Source of the DNA: Oscillospiraceae bacterium
GTDB taxonomy: Bacteria > Bacillota > Clostridia > Oscillospirales > Oscillospiraceae
DNA length: 64,000 bases
Assembly: GCA_916988195.3 (NCBI GenBank)
Contig: CAKASQ030000061.1
Coordinates: 1 to 64,000 of the forward strand
Reading direction: 5' to 3'
Under the pieces are notes generated by a model that saw nothing but the letters and a program-made list of their open reading frames with translations, searched no databases and was not told the origin of the DNA. Each line of letters starts with the position of its first letter. Position 1 is the stretch's first letter. The translations under genes were made by a program, and so were the position numbers. Below, one piece after another: positions 52,605-61,672 of the stretch.

Positions 52605-53479
52605 TGAACGATAGAATTATCAAAGCGCTCAGCGGATTTTATTATGTGCAGACGGAAGACGGCGTCGTCGAGTGCCGCGCGCGCGGCAAGTTCCGGAAAG
52701 AGGGCGTTTCGCCGCTCGTCGGCGACTTTGTGACGATCTCAAGAAGCGGAAAAAGCGGCACGGTGGAGGAAATTCTCCCCCGGAAAAACAGCTTCATCCG
52801 CCCGGCAGTCGCGAATGTCGACCTTCTCGTGCTGCTGGCCTCGTGCGCGATTCCGCAGACAGAGCCGTTTCTCATCGACCGGGTGCTGGCCATCGCGGGT
52901 CAGCAGGGCGTCGAGCCGCTCATCTGCGTGAACAAGAACGATCTCGAGCCTGGAGATGGGCTCGCCGGGATTTACCGGCGCGCGGGCTTCCGCGTTGTCG
53001 TGACGAGCGCGGAGACGGGCGAGGGGATCGACGAGCTGCGCGCGGCCATCTCCGGCAAGCTCTCGGCGTTTACGGGAAACTCCGGCGTGGGAAAGTCGAG
53101 CATTTTGAACGCGCTTTGCCCGGAGTTAAAGCTGCCCGTCGGCGAGGTTTCCGAGAAGCTCGGACGAGGGAGGCACACGACAAGGCACATTGAGCTCTAC
53201 TGCCTTGGGAACGGCACGTTTGCCGCCGACACGCCCGGCTTTTCCTCGTTCGATACCGAGCGGATGGATTTGGTTTTAAAAGACCAGCTCCAGTATGCGT
53301 TCTCAGACTTTGCGCCGTATCTCGGCAAGTGCCAGTTTCCCGACTGCGCGCATTTGAAAGAACCGGGCTGCGCCGTACGTGCCGCGCTGGAGCGGGGCGA
53401 GATCGAGCCGACAAGGTATGAAAGCTACAAGCGGCTCTACGAGATGGCAAAGGAAATCAAGCCTTGGGAGCTGAAATAG
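52601..53479 (+). CDS. rsgA: Ribosome small-subunit-dependent GTPase RsgA
   Basis: A 292-residue circularly permuted GTPase assisting late 30S maturation. N-terminal OB fold, then VNKNDLEPGD (G4), TSAETGEGIDEL (G5), FTGNSGVGKSSILNALCP (G1) and TPGFSSFDTE (G3). The zinc site near the end is CQFPDCAHLKEPGCAV with its histidine. Starts with tandem ATG ATG overlapping the prkC stop; the conserved prkC-rsgA order matches many Firmicutes. Confidence 0.96.
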   Translation: MMNDRIIKALSGFYYVQTEDGVVECRARGKFRKEGVSPLVGDFVTISRSGKSGTVEEILPRKNSFIRPAVANVDLLVLLASCAIPQTEPFLIDRVLAIAGQQGVEPLICVNKNDLEPGDGLAGIYRRAGFRVVVTSAETGEGIDELRAAISGKLSAFTGNSGVGKSSILNALCPELKLPVGEVSEKLGRGRHTTRHIELYCLGNGTFAADTPGFSSFDTERMDLVLKDQLQYAFSDFAPYLGKCQFPDCAHLKEPGCAVRAALERGEIEPTRYESYKRLYEMAKEIKPWELK

Positions 53480-53490
53480 GAGGGAATTCT

Positions 53491-53661
53491 ATGTATCTGC
53501 AAGCCGTTGTCTGGACGGTGCTGGCGTGGTTTGCCGGGCTAATTCTGGACGCGAATCTAAGCATACAGCCGGCGGGCTTTCTATGCCTTCGCGTGTTGCT
53601 TCCGATGCTTTCTATGGGGCTTTGTATTCTGCGTGAGATTCGGCGAAACGGACAAAAGTGA
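53491..53661 (+). CDS. Small membrane protein of 56 residues, unknown
   Basis: Starts after AGGAGGG, 12 bases behind rsgA. Two hydrophobic segments (AVVWTVLAWFAGLILDA and AGFLCLRVLLPMLSMGLCIL) and a basic end (REIRRNGQK). No recognised family. It is the last gene before the terminator of the long operon. Confidence 0.6.
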   Translation: MYLQAVVWTVLAWFAGLILDANLSIQPAGFLCLRVLLPMLSMGLCILREIRRNGQK

Positions 53662-53671
53662 ATTAGTGCAA

Positions 53672-53706
53672 AGCGCCCGCAGAGGTTTCTCTGCGGGCGT
53701 TTTCTA
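53672..53706 (+). terminator. Terminator of the cdaA-rsgA operon
   Basis: CGCCCGCAGAG pairs with CTCTGCGGGCG around a short loop, then TTTTC. Confidence 0.85.
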
Positions 53707-53777
53707 TGCGCAAATTTCTGTAAAATCGGAGGCACGGCGGGGATATGTCGCGCGTAGACTGCAAAGAGGTGATTTGT

Positions 53778-53924
53778 ATGTGTCCTCGGACGGAAAAGCT
53801 GCGGATGTTTCTGCTGGGACTCGGGCTTGGGCTTCTTTTATCGTTTGTCATCTGCACGTGGGTCTGGAAGCTGCTGCTGGCGGCAGGACTGATCGCCATC
53901 GCGCTTCTGATGGACTGCTGCTAG
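53778..53924 (+). CDS. Small membrane protein of 48 residues, unknown
   Basis: A short ORF after an AGAGGTGA site. The product MCPRTEKLRMFLLGLGLGLL continues into two hydrophobic stretches (LLSFVICTWVWKLLLAAGLI) and ends MDCC. Small hydrophobic proteins of this kind are common beside sporulation genes; it lies just ahead of the sipL-spoIVA pair. No family recognised. Confidence 0.55.
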   Translation: MCPRTEKLRMFLLGLGLGLLLSFVICTWVWKLLLAAGLIAIALLMDCC

Positions 53925-54021
53925 AAAAGTTTGCATATCCTTGTCCGCAAGCGCGTATATACTCTTAAGACGAAAGTCTGGGGCGGACTGGCCGCCTGAG
54001 AGAACTACAAGGAGTGAGAGT

Positions 54022-55530
54022 ATGGAGCTTGTCTTTGAAGCGCAGTCGATCGATTATTTGCGCCCTGTCTTCACAAAAGCTGCGGCGCAGGAGCAAACGC
54101 AGGAGCTGATTGTCCCGGACAGCTATCCGGATTGCGGGCGGATCGTGTTCACGGGTGCGTGCGCGGTGATGCGGGGAAAAGAGGCGCGCGACGGAAGCGT
54201 CGTGGTGACCGGCGGCGTGCGCGCAGGACTTTTGTATGTTCCGGAGGATGGAACGGAGCCGCGGGCGCTGAGCTGTTATTTGCCGTATTCCATCCGCGTG
54301 GACGACCCGGCGGCAACGGCGGCCATGCAGCTGCAAGCCTGCTGCCATGTGCGCTCGGCGGATGCGCGGCTCATCAATTCAAGAAAAATTCTGGTGCGCG
54401 CGGATGTCGTTTGCATGCTGACAGGATTTGAACAGGCCTCGCAGGAGATCCGGACGTTAAAGGACGCGCCATCCGCGCTGCAAACGAAGACGGCGGAATA
54501 CCGCTGCGTCCTGCCGCGCGAGTTTGGCGAGAAGTCTGTGACGATGACGGAGGATCTGGAGCTTTCCACCGGAGAGCCGGAGATGGAAAGCATCGTGCAG
54601 TACTGGGTGAGCCCGGAGATCACCGAGCAGAAGCTCACAGGAAACAAGGCGGTCTTCAAAGGCGTATTGACCTTCAAGGCGCTCTATCTCACGACGGACG
54701 GCGCGCCGGAGACGTATGTGCGGCAGCTTCCGTTCTCGCAGTACTGTGAGCTGCGGGGAACTTATGATGACGACGAGCTGGCGCTCTGCCTGTGCGTGAC
54801 GGGAAGCGAAGCCGAGCTTTCGCGGATGGAAGACGAGCCCTCTAAAATTCTGCTCTCGGTGACGCTTCTTTGTCAGTGCGTCGCGATGCAGGCAAGCGAG
54901 GTGACCATCACCGAGGACGCATACGCCACAAGAGGCGAGTTTAGCCCGGAGTGGAGCGAGGTGCGGCTTTCGTGCCTCCTTGACCGGCAGACGCAGACCG
55001 GCACGCTGCGCGGAAGCGTCCCCAAGCAGGCGCGCGCCGTCATCGACAGCACGCTCTATCTCGGCGAGCCCACGCAGCAGACGCAAAACGGCGAGGCGGT
55101 GTTGACCGCTCCCGCAACGGTGAACATTCTCTACATGGACACGGATGGCGCGCTGCAATCGGCCATTGTCCGCGATCAGGCGAGCTGCAAAATTGCGCTG
55201 GGAGACGACGTAGTCTGTGAGGCGAGCGTCACCCCGGGCAGAGACGGCTTTGCTGCGCCCTCCGGCGGCGGGATCGACGTGCGCTATGACGTCAGCTTCC
55301 ACGCGGATTGCCGCTGCAATCAGGCACTGCGGACGCTCACGGGCGGGGAGCTTGCGGAAGGAGACAAGGGCGCGGAGCGGTTCTGCGTCGTCGTGCGGCA
55401 CGCAGACAAAACGCAGAGCCTCTGGGATCTTGCCAAGCAGTACCGCACGAGCGAAGCGGCGATTGCGGGCGCGAACGGAATTACAAGCGGGGAAGCCGAG
55501 CAGGGCACGCTGCTTCTGATTCCGGTCTGA
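54022..55530 (+). CDS. sipL: SipL-like spore coat morphogenesis protein (DUF3794 plus LysM)
   Basis: A 502-residue protein. The start follows ACAAGGAGTGAGAGT. Three DUF3794-type beta modules are spread over residues 30-430 (recognisable pieces: VVVTGGVRAGLLYVPEDGTE, FKGVLTFKALYLTTDG, LTAPATVNILYMDTDGALQS). A C-terminal LysM domain follows (about residues 455-500: HADKTQSLWDLAKQYRTSEA to LLLIPV). This layout is that of Clostridioides SipL, which binds SpoIVA through its LysM domain to anchor the coat. spoIVA is the next gene. A weak match to a mother-cell promoter (GCATATCC..CGTATATACT at 53933-53963) is present but unproven. Confidence 0.88.
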   Translation: MELVFEAQSIDYLRPVFTKAAAQEQTQELIVPDSYPDCGRIVFTGACAVMRGKEARDGSVVVTGGVRAGLLYVPEDGTEPRALSCYLPYSIRVDDPAATAAMQLQACCHVRSADARLINSRKILVRADVVCMLTGFEQASQEIRTLKDAPSALQTKTAEYRCVLPREFGEKSVTMTEDLELSTGEPEMESIVQYWVSPEITEQKLTGNKAVFKGVLTFKALYLTTDGAPETYVRQLPFSQYCELRGTYDDDELALCLCVTGSEAELSRMEDEPSKILLSVTLLCQCVAMQASEVTITEDAYATRGEFSPEWSEVRLSCLLDRQTQTGTLRGSVPKQARAVIDSTLYLGEPTQQTQNGEAVLTAPATVNILYMDTDGALQSAIVRDQASCKIALGDDVVCEASVTPGRDGFAAPSGGGIDVRYDVSFHADCRCNQALRTLTGGELAEGDKGAERFCVVVRHADKTQSLWDLAKQYRTSEAAIAGANGITSGEAEQGTLLLIPV

Positions 55531-55570
55531 ACATATCACCATGCGTCACACAGAACAAGGAGGCGGTAAC

Positions 55571-57052
55571 GTGGACGAGGCAAGGCATCTTTACGATCAG
55601 ATTGCAAAGCGGACCGCCGGCAGCATCTACATTGGCGTTGTCGGCCCGGTCCGAACCGGAAAATCAACCTTCATCAAGCGCTTTATGGAGCAGCTTGTGC
55701 TGCCGAATCTGGAGAACACCTATCAGCGCGACCGCGCGCGCGACGAGCTGCCCCAATCCGGCTCCGGCCGGACGATCATGACGACGGAGCCAAAGTTTGT
55801 GCCCGAGCAGGCAGTGGAAATTTCGCCGGACGGTACATCGAGACTCAAAGTCCGGCTCATCGACTCGGTCGGCTATCTGGTCCCCGGCGCGATGGGAGCC
55901 GAGGAAGAAGGAACGCCCCGGATGGTCATGACTCCGTGGTCGCAGACGGAACTTCCACTCGAGCAGGCGGCGGAGATCGGGACAAAGAAGGTCATGGAGG
56001 AGCACAGCAGCATCGGGATTGTTATGACGACGGACGGAAGCGTCACGGACATTCCCGCAAGCGACTACGCATCCGCGCAGGACCGCGCGATTTCCGATAT
56101 GCTCGCGACCGGAAAGCCGTTTGTGATCCTCGTAAACTCCGAGCACCCGGAAAGCGGGGAAGCGAAGGCGCTGGCGCGCAGTTTATCCCAGAAATACGGC
56201 GTCGGCGCGCGGACGGTCAATGCGCTTACAATGGACGAAGAGCAGATCGAGGGGATTCTGATGGACCTCATGTACGAGTTTCCGGCGACGGAGCTCCGGT
56301 TCTGCCTGCCCGGCTGGGTGCGGGCGCTGCCGGACGATGGGGAGGTCAAGCAGGCCCTGTATGCTGCGATGCGTCAGGCAGCCGGGAAGCTCGGAAAAAT
56401 CGCGCAGGCAGAGGACGCGATGGACGCGATTCAGAAGCTCGAGCAGGTGCAGGCACTTTCCATCACGGACGTCGACGCTGGTACGGGAACGATTACCGTT
56501 GAGCTGCAATTGCCGGAGGCGCTGTTTTACGCGCTGCTGTCGGAAAGAACGGGGCTCGAGATCACGGGCGAGCTCGATCTTATGGACATTCTCACCGAGC
56601 TTTCTTCCGAGCAGAAGGAGTATGCCCGCGTCAAAAGCGCGATGGAGCAGGTGCGCGCGACAGGGTACGGGATCGTCATGCCGGACGAGTCGGAGCTGCA
56701 TCTGGATAAGCCCGAGATTGTCCGAAAGGGAAGCAGCTACGCCGTGCGTCTGCGGGCCAGCGCACCCTCCATTCACCTCATGCGGGCGAATATCGAGACC
56801 GAGCTTAGCCCGATCGTGGGTGACGAGCAGCAGTCGGATGAGCTCATCAAATACTTGCTCGGAGAGTACGAGGGCGACACGGAGAAGCTCTGGCAGAGCA
56901 ACATTTTCGGAAAATCGCTCTATGATCTGGTAACCGACGGCCTCAATACAAAAATCCAGCGCATGCCGGACGATGCGCGCCAGAAGCTTACAAAGACGCT
57001 CTCACGCATGATCAACGAAAACACCGGCGGCATGATCTGCATTTTACTATAG
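55571..57052 (+). CDS. spoIVA: Stage IV sporulation protein A (coat basement ATPase)
   Basis: A 493-residue protein. A GTG start at 55571 is chosen because AAGGAGG lies ahead and the resulting length equals the family norm; an ATG 30 bases upstream lacks a site. The N-terminal P-loop GPVRTGKSTFIKRFME (about residue 25) and GSGRTIMTTEPKFVPEQAVE, LIDSVGYLVPGA and LVNSEHPES complete the TRAFAC-type ATPase. The C-terminus ends NTGGMICILL, the conserved tail that associates with SpoVM-coated forespore membrane. It polymerises with ATP to form the coat base. Confidence 0.96.
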   Translation: MDEARHLYDQIAKRTAGSIYIGVVGPVRTGKSTFIKRFMEQLVLPNLENTYQRDRARDELPQSGSGRTIMTTEPKFVPEQAVEISPDGTSRLKVRLIDSVGYLVPGAMGAEEEGTPRMVMTPWSQTELPLEQAAEIGTKKVMEEHSSIGIVMTTDGSVTDIPASDYASAQDRAISDMLATGKPFVILVNSEHPESGEAKALARSLSQKYGVGARTVNALTMDEEQIEGILMDLMYEFPATELRFCLPGWVRALPDDGEVKQALYAAMRQAAGKLGKIAQAEDAMDAIQKLEQVQALSITDVDAGTGTITVELQLPEALFYALLSERTGLEITGELDLMDILTELSSEQKEYARVKSAMEQVRATGYGIVMPDESELHLDKPEIVRKGSSYAVRLRASAPSIHLMRANIETELSPIVGDEQQSDELIKYLLGEYEGDTEKLWQSNIFGKSLYDLVTDGLNTKIQRMPDDARQKLTKTLSRMINENTGGMICILL

Positions 57053-57079
57053 AACTTCGCAAGGTTTTTCAAGAAATCC

Positions 57080-57254
57080 GTAGGGGCGGACGACTCTGTC
57101 CGCCTTGCAAACTGCAGTTCCGAAACGCGATACCCATCGGCAAATTCGTTGGTGCCCAAGGGCGGACAGAGGCGTCCGCCCCTACTAGAGTGAACCTCTT
57201 AAAATTTTATTTTCACTTGCAGAAAATATAAAATTATAAGGGGTCGCCCCTACG
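57080..57254. repeat. Interspersed GTAGGGG repeat, locus D (one unit plus fragment)
   Basis: A 106-bp unit at 57080-57185 with GCGGACGACTCTGTCCGCC and GGCGGACAGAGGCGTCCGCC arms and a diverged core (ATCGGCAAATTCGTTGGTGCCC). A short fragment GGGGTCGCCCCTACGA lies at 57239-57254. Located between the convergent spoIVA and NlpC genes. Confidence 0.88.
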
Positions 57255-57269
57255 AAATGGACGGCATGC

Positions 57270-57305
57270 AAAAAGCGCCCTCCCGGAGGACTCCGGGAGG
57301 GCGCT
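57270..57305 (-). terminator. Terminator of the NlpC/P60 operon
   Basis: GCGCCCTCCCGGAG (57275-57288) pairs with CTCCGGGAGGGCGC (57291-57304); on the minus strand a T run (57270-57274) follows. Confidence 0.88.
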
Positions 57306-57320
57306 GGCTGGTTTTGGGTA

Positions 57321-58628
57321 TCAGATAATGCGGCGTGCGCCGATGTATCTTGTGTTGTAATACGTCTCGTTGAGGGAGTTGACACGAACGCCGGTGGACG
57401 GTGTGGAGGCGTGGACAAAGTTGCCATTGCCGATGTACATGCCGACGTGGTTGGCGTAGCTGCCGTAGCCGAAGAAGACGAGGTCGCCGACCTGGAGGCT
57501 ATCTCTCGAGATAGCCGTTCCCTGCGTCATCTGGTCGTTTGCCACGCGCTTCATGCTGTAGCCGTACTGCGTTAGGACGTAGTACATGAGGCCCGAGCAG
57601 TCGAAGCCGGTCGAAGGCGATGTGCCACCCCAGACGTACGAGTAGCCGACGAAGCTCATGGCGAAGTTCGCGATATCGGTCGCTGCGCCGCTGCCGCTGA
57701 CTGTTCCGCCGGTCGAGCCGGAGCCGGAACCCGAGCCGCCCGCTTCGTTCGAAAGATACTGGCCGGAGACGTAGGCGGTGTGGCCGTCGTATTGGATACG
57801 GTACCAGCCGTTCGAGCAGCTGCCGGTGACGGTGACGGCCTGATTTCTCTTGAGCGTGCCGACCTTGGTGCTGCTGGCAAGCCACGAATCGCGGACATTC
57901 AGCGTATCGGTCGCAACGTACATGGTCTTGCTGACGTCGGTCACGGTGACGTTCAGGTCGCTTTCGTTGACCTCGACGCTTGCCGTCGTGATGTTGACGT
58001 TGTACCACTGCCGCACGTCCTTATACGCGCGGAGGAACATGACCATAGCCTCCTGCCGGCTTGCGCCCTCAGTGGGCCGAAGATAGGTGGCGGAGCCGGA
58101 CTTTGTGCCGTCGACAAACGAATTGGATACGCACAGCTGCGCAGCCTCGCGCGCCCATGCGCCGATCGAGCCGGAATCCGCAAACGAGCCTAAATCCTTC
58201 GAGCGCGTCGAGGTGTAGGCGGCGGCTTCGCAGAAGTTCTGGATGATCTTAAAAAATTCCTGCCGCGTGAGGGTCTTGTCCGGCTGGAACGTCCCGTCCG
58301 GATAGCCGCTCACGATGCCGTATTCATACGCCTTGAGGATGTTTTTATCTGTGGTGTCTGTAAAATAGTCGGTGCGCTCGAGCTCGTCGATGACGTTTCC
58401 CGTCGCCTTTTCGAAGGCCACGACAGCCAGCTCGCTCATCTCGCCGCGCGTGATGGTGGCGGTCAGATCGCCGGTTGTGAAGGAGGCGGGGAGAATGCCA
58501 AGTGCCTGCATTTCCTTATAATATGGCGCGAACCATGCGCTGTATTTTGCTCCTGCGGCCATTGCGCCCGTGGAGAGCAGCAGCACGAGCGCCAGAACCA
58601 GCGCCATGCGTCTTTTCCAGATTTTCAT
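57321..58628 (-). CDS. Secreted SLH-SH3-NlpC/P60 peptidoglycan hydrolase
   Basis: A 435-residue exported protein with a signal peptide (MALVLALVLLLSTGAMAAGA). Two or three SLH-type repeats (about residues 30-210: ILKAYEYGIVSGYPDGTFQP is diagnostic) should bind secondary wall polymer. A bacterial SH3 domain (TDTLNVRDSWLASSTKVGTL to VSGQYLSNEA) follows, then a Gly/Ser linker. The NlpC/P60 domain has catalytic Cys in TGFDCSGLMYYVL, His in NHVGMYIG and a third polar His in FVHASTP. It probably cleaves D-iGlu-mDAP bonds in cell separation. Its start overlaps the exoA stop (ATGA). Confidence 0.92.
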   Translation of the reverse strand: MKIWKRRMALVLALVLLLSTGAMAAGAKYSAWFAPYYKEMQALGILPASFTTGDLTATITRGEMSELAVVAFEKATGNVIDELERTDYFTDTTDKNILKAYEYGIVSGYPDGTFQPDKTLTRQEFFKIIQNFCEAAAYTSTRSKDLGSFADSGSIGAWAREAAQLCVSNSFVDGTKSGSATYLRPTEGASRQEAMVMFLRAYKDVRQWYNVNITTASVEVNESDLNVTVTDVSKTMYVATDTLNVRDSWLASSTKVGTLKRNQAVTVTGSCSNGWYRIQYDGHTAYVSGQYLSNEAGGSGSGSGSTGGTVSGSGAATDIANFAMSFVGYSYVWGGTSPSTGFDCSGLMYYVLTQYGYSMKRVANDQMTQGTAISRDSLQVGDLVFFGYGSYANHVGMYIGNGNFVHASTPSTGVRVNSLNETYYNTRYIGARRII

Positions 58629-59389
58629 AGCAGTTCCTCCTTCAGTTCCAGCCCGACCGGGCAGTGGTCGGAGCCGTAGATCTCGCTGTAGATCGGTGCG
58701 GCCTCAATCGCATTTTGCAGCCGGTCGGAGACGAGAAAATAATCGATGCGCCAGCCTGCGTTCTTTTCTCTCGCATGGAAGCGGTAGCTCCACCAGGAAT
58801 ACGCGCCCGCAAGCTCGGGGTTCCGGAAACGGAAGGTGTCCGTAAATCCGGCGGCAAGCAGCTTTGTGAAGCTTTCGCGCTCTTCATCGGAAAAGCCGGG
58901 GTTCCCGCGGTTCGGGCCGGGGTTCTTGAGGTCGATTTCCTGATGGGCAACGTTTAAATCGCCGCAGGCGATGACGGGCTTGCGCGCGTCAAGTTCTTGA
59001 AGCCGCGCCCGGAACGCGTCGTCCCAACTGAGCCGGTGCTCGATGCGCTTGAGGGCGTCCTGCGCGTTCGGGGTATAGCAGGTAACGAGATAGAACTTCT
59101 CGTATTCGAGCGTGATCATCCGCCCCTCGTGGTCGAGGTCGTCAACGCCCACGCCGTAGGTGACGGAAAGCGGTTCGTGCTTTGTAAAGACGGCCGTGCC
59201 GGAATAGCCCTTTTTCTCGGCCGAGTTCCAGAACTGAAAATACCCCGGGAAGTCGATCGAGATCTGCTCCGGCTGCAATTTCGTCTCTTGTAAGCAGAAG
59301 AAATCGGCGTTCAGCGCTGCAAAATAGTCCGCAAAGCCCTTCTGCATACAGGCGCGCAGGCCGTTGACATTCCACGAGATGAACCGCAC
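58625..59389 (-). CDS. exoA: Exodeoxyribonuclease III
   Basis: A 254-residue AP endonuclease/3' exonuclease for base-excision repair. The GTG at 59389 is preferred because GAAGGAG lies eight bases ahead; a longer ATG start is possible. Motifs: FISWNVNGLRACM, FFCLQETKLQPEQ (metal Glu), GDLNVAHQEIDLKNPG, and the C-terminal YGSDHCPVGLEL (catalytic Asp-His). Promoter on the minus strand: TTGCCA (59445-59450), 17 bases, TATAAT (59422-59427). Cotranscribed with the NlpC hydrolase, an uncommon pairing. Confidence 0.95.
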   Translation of the reverse strand: MRFISWNVNGLRACMQKGFADYFAALNADFFCLQETKLQPEQISIDFPGYFQFWNSAEKKGYSGTAVFTKHEPLSVTYGVGVDDLDHEGRMITLEYEKFYLVTCYTPNAQDALKRIEHRLSWDDAFRARLQELDARKPVIACGDLNVAHQEIDLKNPGPNRGNPGFSDEERESFTKLLAAGFTDTFRFRNPELAGAYSWWSYRFHAREKNAGWRIDYFLVSDRLQNAIEAAPIYSEIYGSDHCPVGLELKEELL

Positions 59390-59421
59390 GTATACCACTC
59401 CTTCATAAGAATCCACGTCAA

Positions 59422-59530
59422 ATTATATCAGATTATGACAACCGTGGCAAGTGTAAATTTGTAAACAAATCGTAACCATTTGTCATAAAATTTTAGTACC
59501 CTTGTCAGTCGCCGGGAAATGTGGTATAAC
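59422..59530. promoter_or_regulatory. Divergent exoA and murT promoters; murT start point at its ATG
   Basis: Minus strand for exoA: TTGCCA (59445-59450), 17 bases, TATAAT (59422-59427). Plus strand for murT: TTGTCA (59502-59507), 17 bases, TATAAC (59525-59530). The murT ATG is only seven bases beyond the -10, so the transcript would start at or beside the start codon. A palindrome ATTTGTAAACAAAT (59457-59470) lies between the two. Confidence 0.65.
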
Positions 59531-59536
59531 TGTGGC

Positions 59537-60907
59537 ATGAAAATCAAGGTGTTTTTCGCGGTGCTTGCGTGCAAGTGCTGCCGGTCGCTGATCCGTCTGC
59601 TGGGCAGAGGCGGAACCGACTTTCCCGGGCGCGTGGCGCTCAAGATCTGTCCGAATTTGCTGGGCTACTTGGCAAAGGACGTAACGACTGTGATCGTTAC
59701 GGGCACCAACGGCAAGACTACGACCTCGCGCATGATCGAGCAGTCGTGGACAGACGCTGGAATTTCTTTCTTTGCCAACAAGTCCGGCGCAAATTTGCTC
59801 AGCGGCGTGACGGCGGAGTTTGCCGTGCACTCGACGATGACGGGCAAGTGCCGCTATACGCACGCGCTCATTGAGTCCGACGAAGCGGCGTTCAAGGCCA
59901 TCTCGAAATTTGTTGACGCGAAGGCCGTCGTGGTGACGAACGTTTTCCGCGACCAGCTCGACCGCTACGGTGAGGTCACGCATACGCTGGAGAACATCCG
60001 CATCGGCATTGAGAACTCCAAGAACGCGACGCTCTGCGTAAACGCAGATGATTCCCTTTGCACCTCGCTGCACGATATGCTTCCCAACCCCGTTGTGTTC
60101 TTTGGCGTTGATACGCCGATCTACCACGACAGGGTAGAAGAGCTTTCCGACGCACCCTACTGCATCCGCTGCAAGCACGAGTACGTCTACGACTATGTGA
60201 CCTATGGACACCTGGGTGGCTACCGCTGCCCGAACTGCGGGTACTGTAGACCCCAGCCGCAGGTGCACGTGACGAAGGTGCTCACGACCGACGACGAGCA
60301 CTCCGAGGTCATTTTCGAGGAAAGCGGCAGACAGGTTCCGGCAAGCATCCATTTGCCGGGCGGGTACAATATTTACAATGCCTGCGCGTGCATGGCGGCG
60401 GCTTCCGTCATGGGAATCGATATGGAGCTCGCTGCAAAGTCGCTCTCGAGCTTCGCCTGCGGCTTCGGGCGCATGGAAAAGTTCCAGATTCATGATACCG
60501 ACGTGCGCATGATCCTCATCAAAAACCCCGCGGGCTGCAATCAGGTGCTGAACTTCCTCACCCAGCGCACCGAGCCCTTCGTCTTTGCAGCCTGCCTCAA
60601 CGACCGGGCGCAGGACGGCAAGGACGTGAGCTGGATTTGGGATGTGGACTTTGAGCGGCTGACGGCGATGGAGGGTGTGCTCTCCGATATCTACGTTTCC
60701 GGCGTGCGTGCGGACGATATGGCGCTGCGCTTTTTGTACGCGGGCTTCCCGAAAGAGCGTATCCATGTGCAAAAGGACTACGCGCAGCTCATGGAAGAAG
60801 CCACAAGCCAGAAGCTTCCGGTCTTCGTCATGCCGACCTATACCGCGATGCTGGCCCTGCGCGGCACGATCGCCAAGCGGTACGGCTACAAGGAATTCTG
60901 GCAGTAA
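59537..60907 (+). CDS. murT: Lipid II isoglutaminyl synthase, Mur ligase subunit MurT
   Basis: A 456-residue Mur-ligase-like protein. ATP site VTGTNGKTTTSRMIEQ, then NKSGANLLSGVT, ESDEAAF and VTNVFRDQLDRYGE. A four-cysteine zinc ribbon insertion (CIRCKHEYVY, then CPNCGYC) is characteristic of MurT. The C-terminal DUF1727 domain ends GTIAKRYGYKEFW. With GatD it amidates D-glutamate of lipid II to D-isoglutamine. No Shine-Dalgarno sequence precedes the ATG and the promoter allows little or no 5' leader. An upstream GTG/ATG alternative at 59519 lies inside the promoter. Confidence 0.93.
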   Translation: MKIKVFFAVLACKCCRSLIRLLGRGGTDFPGRVALKICPNLLGYLAKDVTTVIVTGTNGKTTTSRMIEQSWTDAGISFFANKSGANLLSGVTAEFAVHSTMTGKCRYTHALIESDEAAFKAISKFVDAKAVVVTNVFRDQLDRYGEVTHTLENIRIGIENSKNATLCVNADDSLCTSLHDMLPNPVVFFGVDTPIYHDRVEELSDAPYCIRCKHEYVYDYVTYGHLGGYRCPNCGYCRPQPQVHVTKVLTTDDEHSEVIFEESGRQVPASIHLPGGYNIYNACACMAAASVMGIDMELAAKSLSSFACGFGRMEKFQIHDTDVRMILIKNPAGCNQVLNFLTQRTEPFVFAACLNDRAQDGKDVSWIWDVDFERLTAMEGVLSDIYVSGVRADDMALRFLYAGFPKERIHVQKDYAQLMEEATSQKLPVFVMPTYTAMLALRGTIAKRYGYKEFWQ

Positions 60908-60919
60908 GGAGGGGAGAAT

Positions 60920-61648
60920 ATGGAACTGAACATTTGTCATCTGTATCCCGATATTCTGAACCTCTACGGCGACCGGGGAAATGTGCTCTGCCTGCGCAAG
61001 AGGCTTCTCTGGCGCGGAATTGACGCGAACGTGGAAGAGGTCTCGATCGGGCAGAAGCTGGAGGCTTCCAAATACGATCTTCTTTTCATCGGCGGCGGGC
61101 AGGATTTTGAGCAGGAGGTGCTGCTTCCCGATCTTCGCGGAGAAAAGACGCAGGAGCTTATTTCCGCAATTGATGACGGCCTTCCCGTGCTCGCCATCTG
61201 CGGCGGCTATCAGATGCTGGGGCAGTATTATAAGACGTGGGACGGCGTGCAGTGCGACTTTACAGGCGCGCTCAACCTTTACACCGTGGGCTCCAAGCAG
61301 CGCATGATCGGAAACTACATGTATACCTGCGATGAGCTCGGGACGACGGTCGTCGGCTTTGAGAACCACTCCGGCAAAACATACCTTGGAGACGGCGTCA
61401 AGCCCATCGGCAAAGTGATGGCCGGCTTCGGCAACAACGGGGAAGACGGCTTTGAGGGCGCGCGGTACAAAAACGTGTTTGCAACGTACTCCCACGGGTG
61501 CCTGCTTCCAAAGAACCCGCAGGTTGCGGACTTTATGCTCAAAACCGCGCTCGAGCGCAAGTACGGCGCGATGGAGCTGAAGCCGCTCGATAACAGCCTC
61601 GAGACCGCCGCGCACGATTATATGCAGAAGCGGCTTTCTGAAAAGTAA
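60920..61648 (+). CDS. gatD: Lipid II isoglutaminyl synthase, glutaminase subunit GatD
   Basis: A 242-residue CobQ/CobB-like class I amidotransferase. It opens MELNICHLYPDILNLYGDRG, with nucleophile Cys in PVLAICGGYQMLGQYY (near residue 94) and catalytic His in ATYSHGCLLPKNPQVAD. It supplies ammonia from glutamine to MurT. Separated from murT by 12 bases with an AAGGAGGGG site. It is another glutamine-dependent enzyme of the window. Confidence 0.94.
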   Translation: MELNICHLYPDILNLYGDRGNVLCLRKRLLWRGIDANVEEVSIGQKLEASKYDLLFIGGGQDFEQEVLLPDLRGEKTQELISAIDDGLPVLAICGGYQMLGQYYKTWDGVQCDFTGALNLYTVGSKQRMIGNYMYTCDELGTTVVGFENHSGKTYLGDGVKPIGKVMAGFGNNGEDGFEGARYKNVFATYSHGCLLPKNPQVADFMLKTALERKYGAMELKPLDNSLETAAHDYMQKRLSEK

Positions 61649-61672
61649 ACCAAATAATTTCCTATCGCGTTC

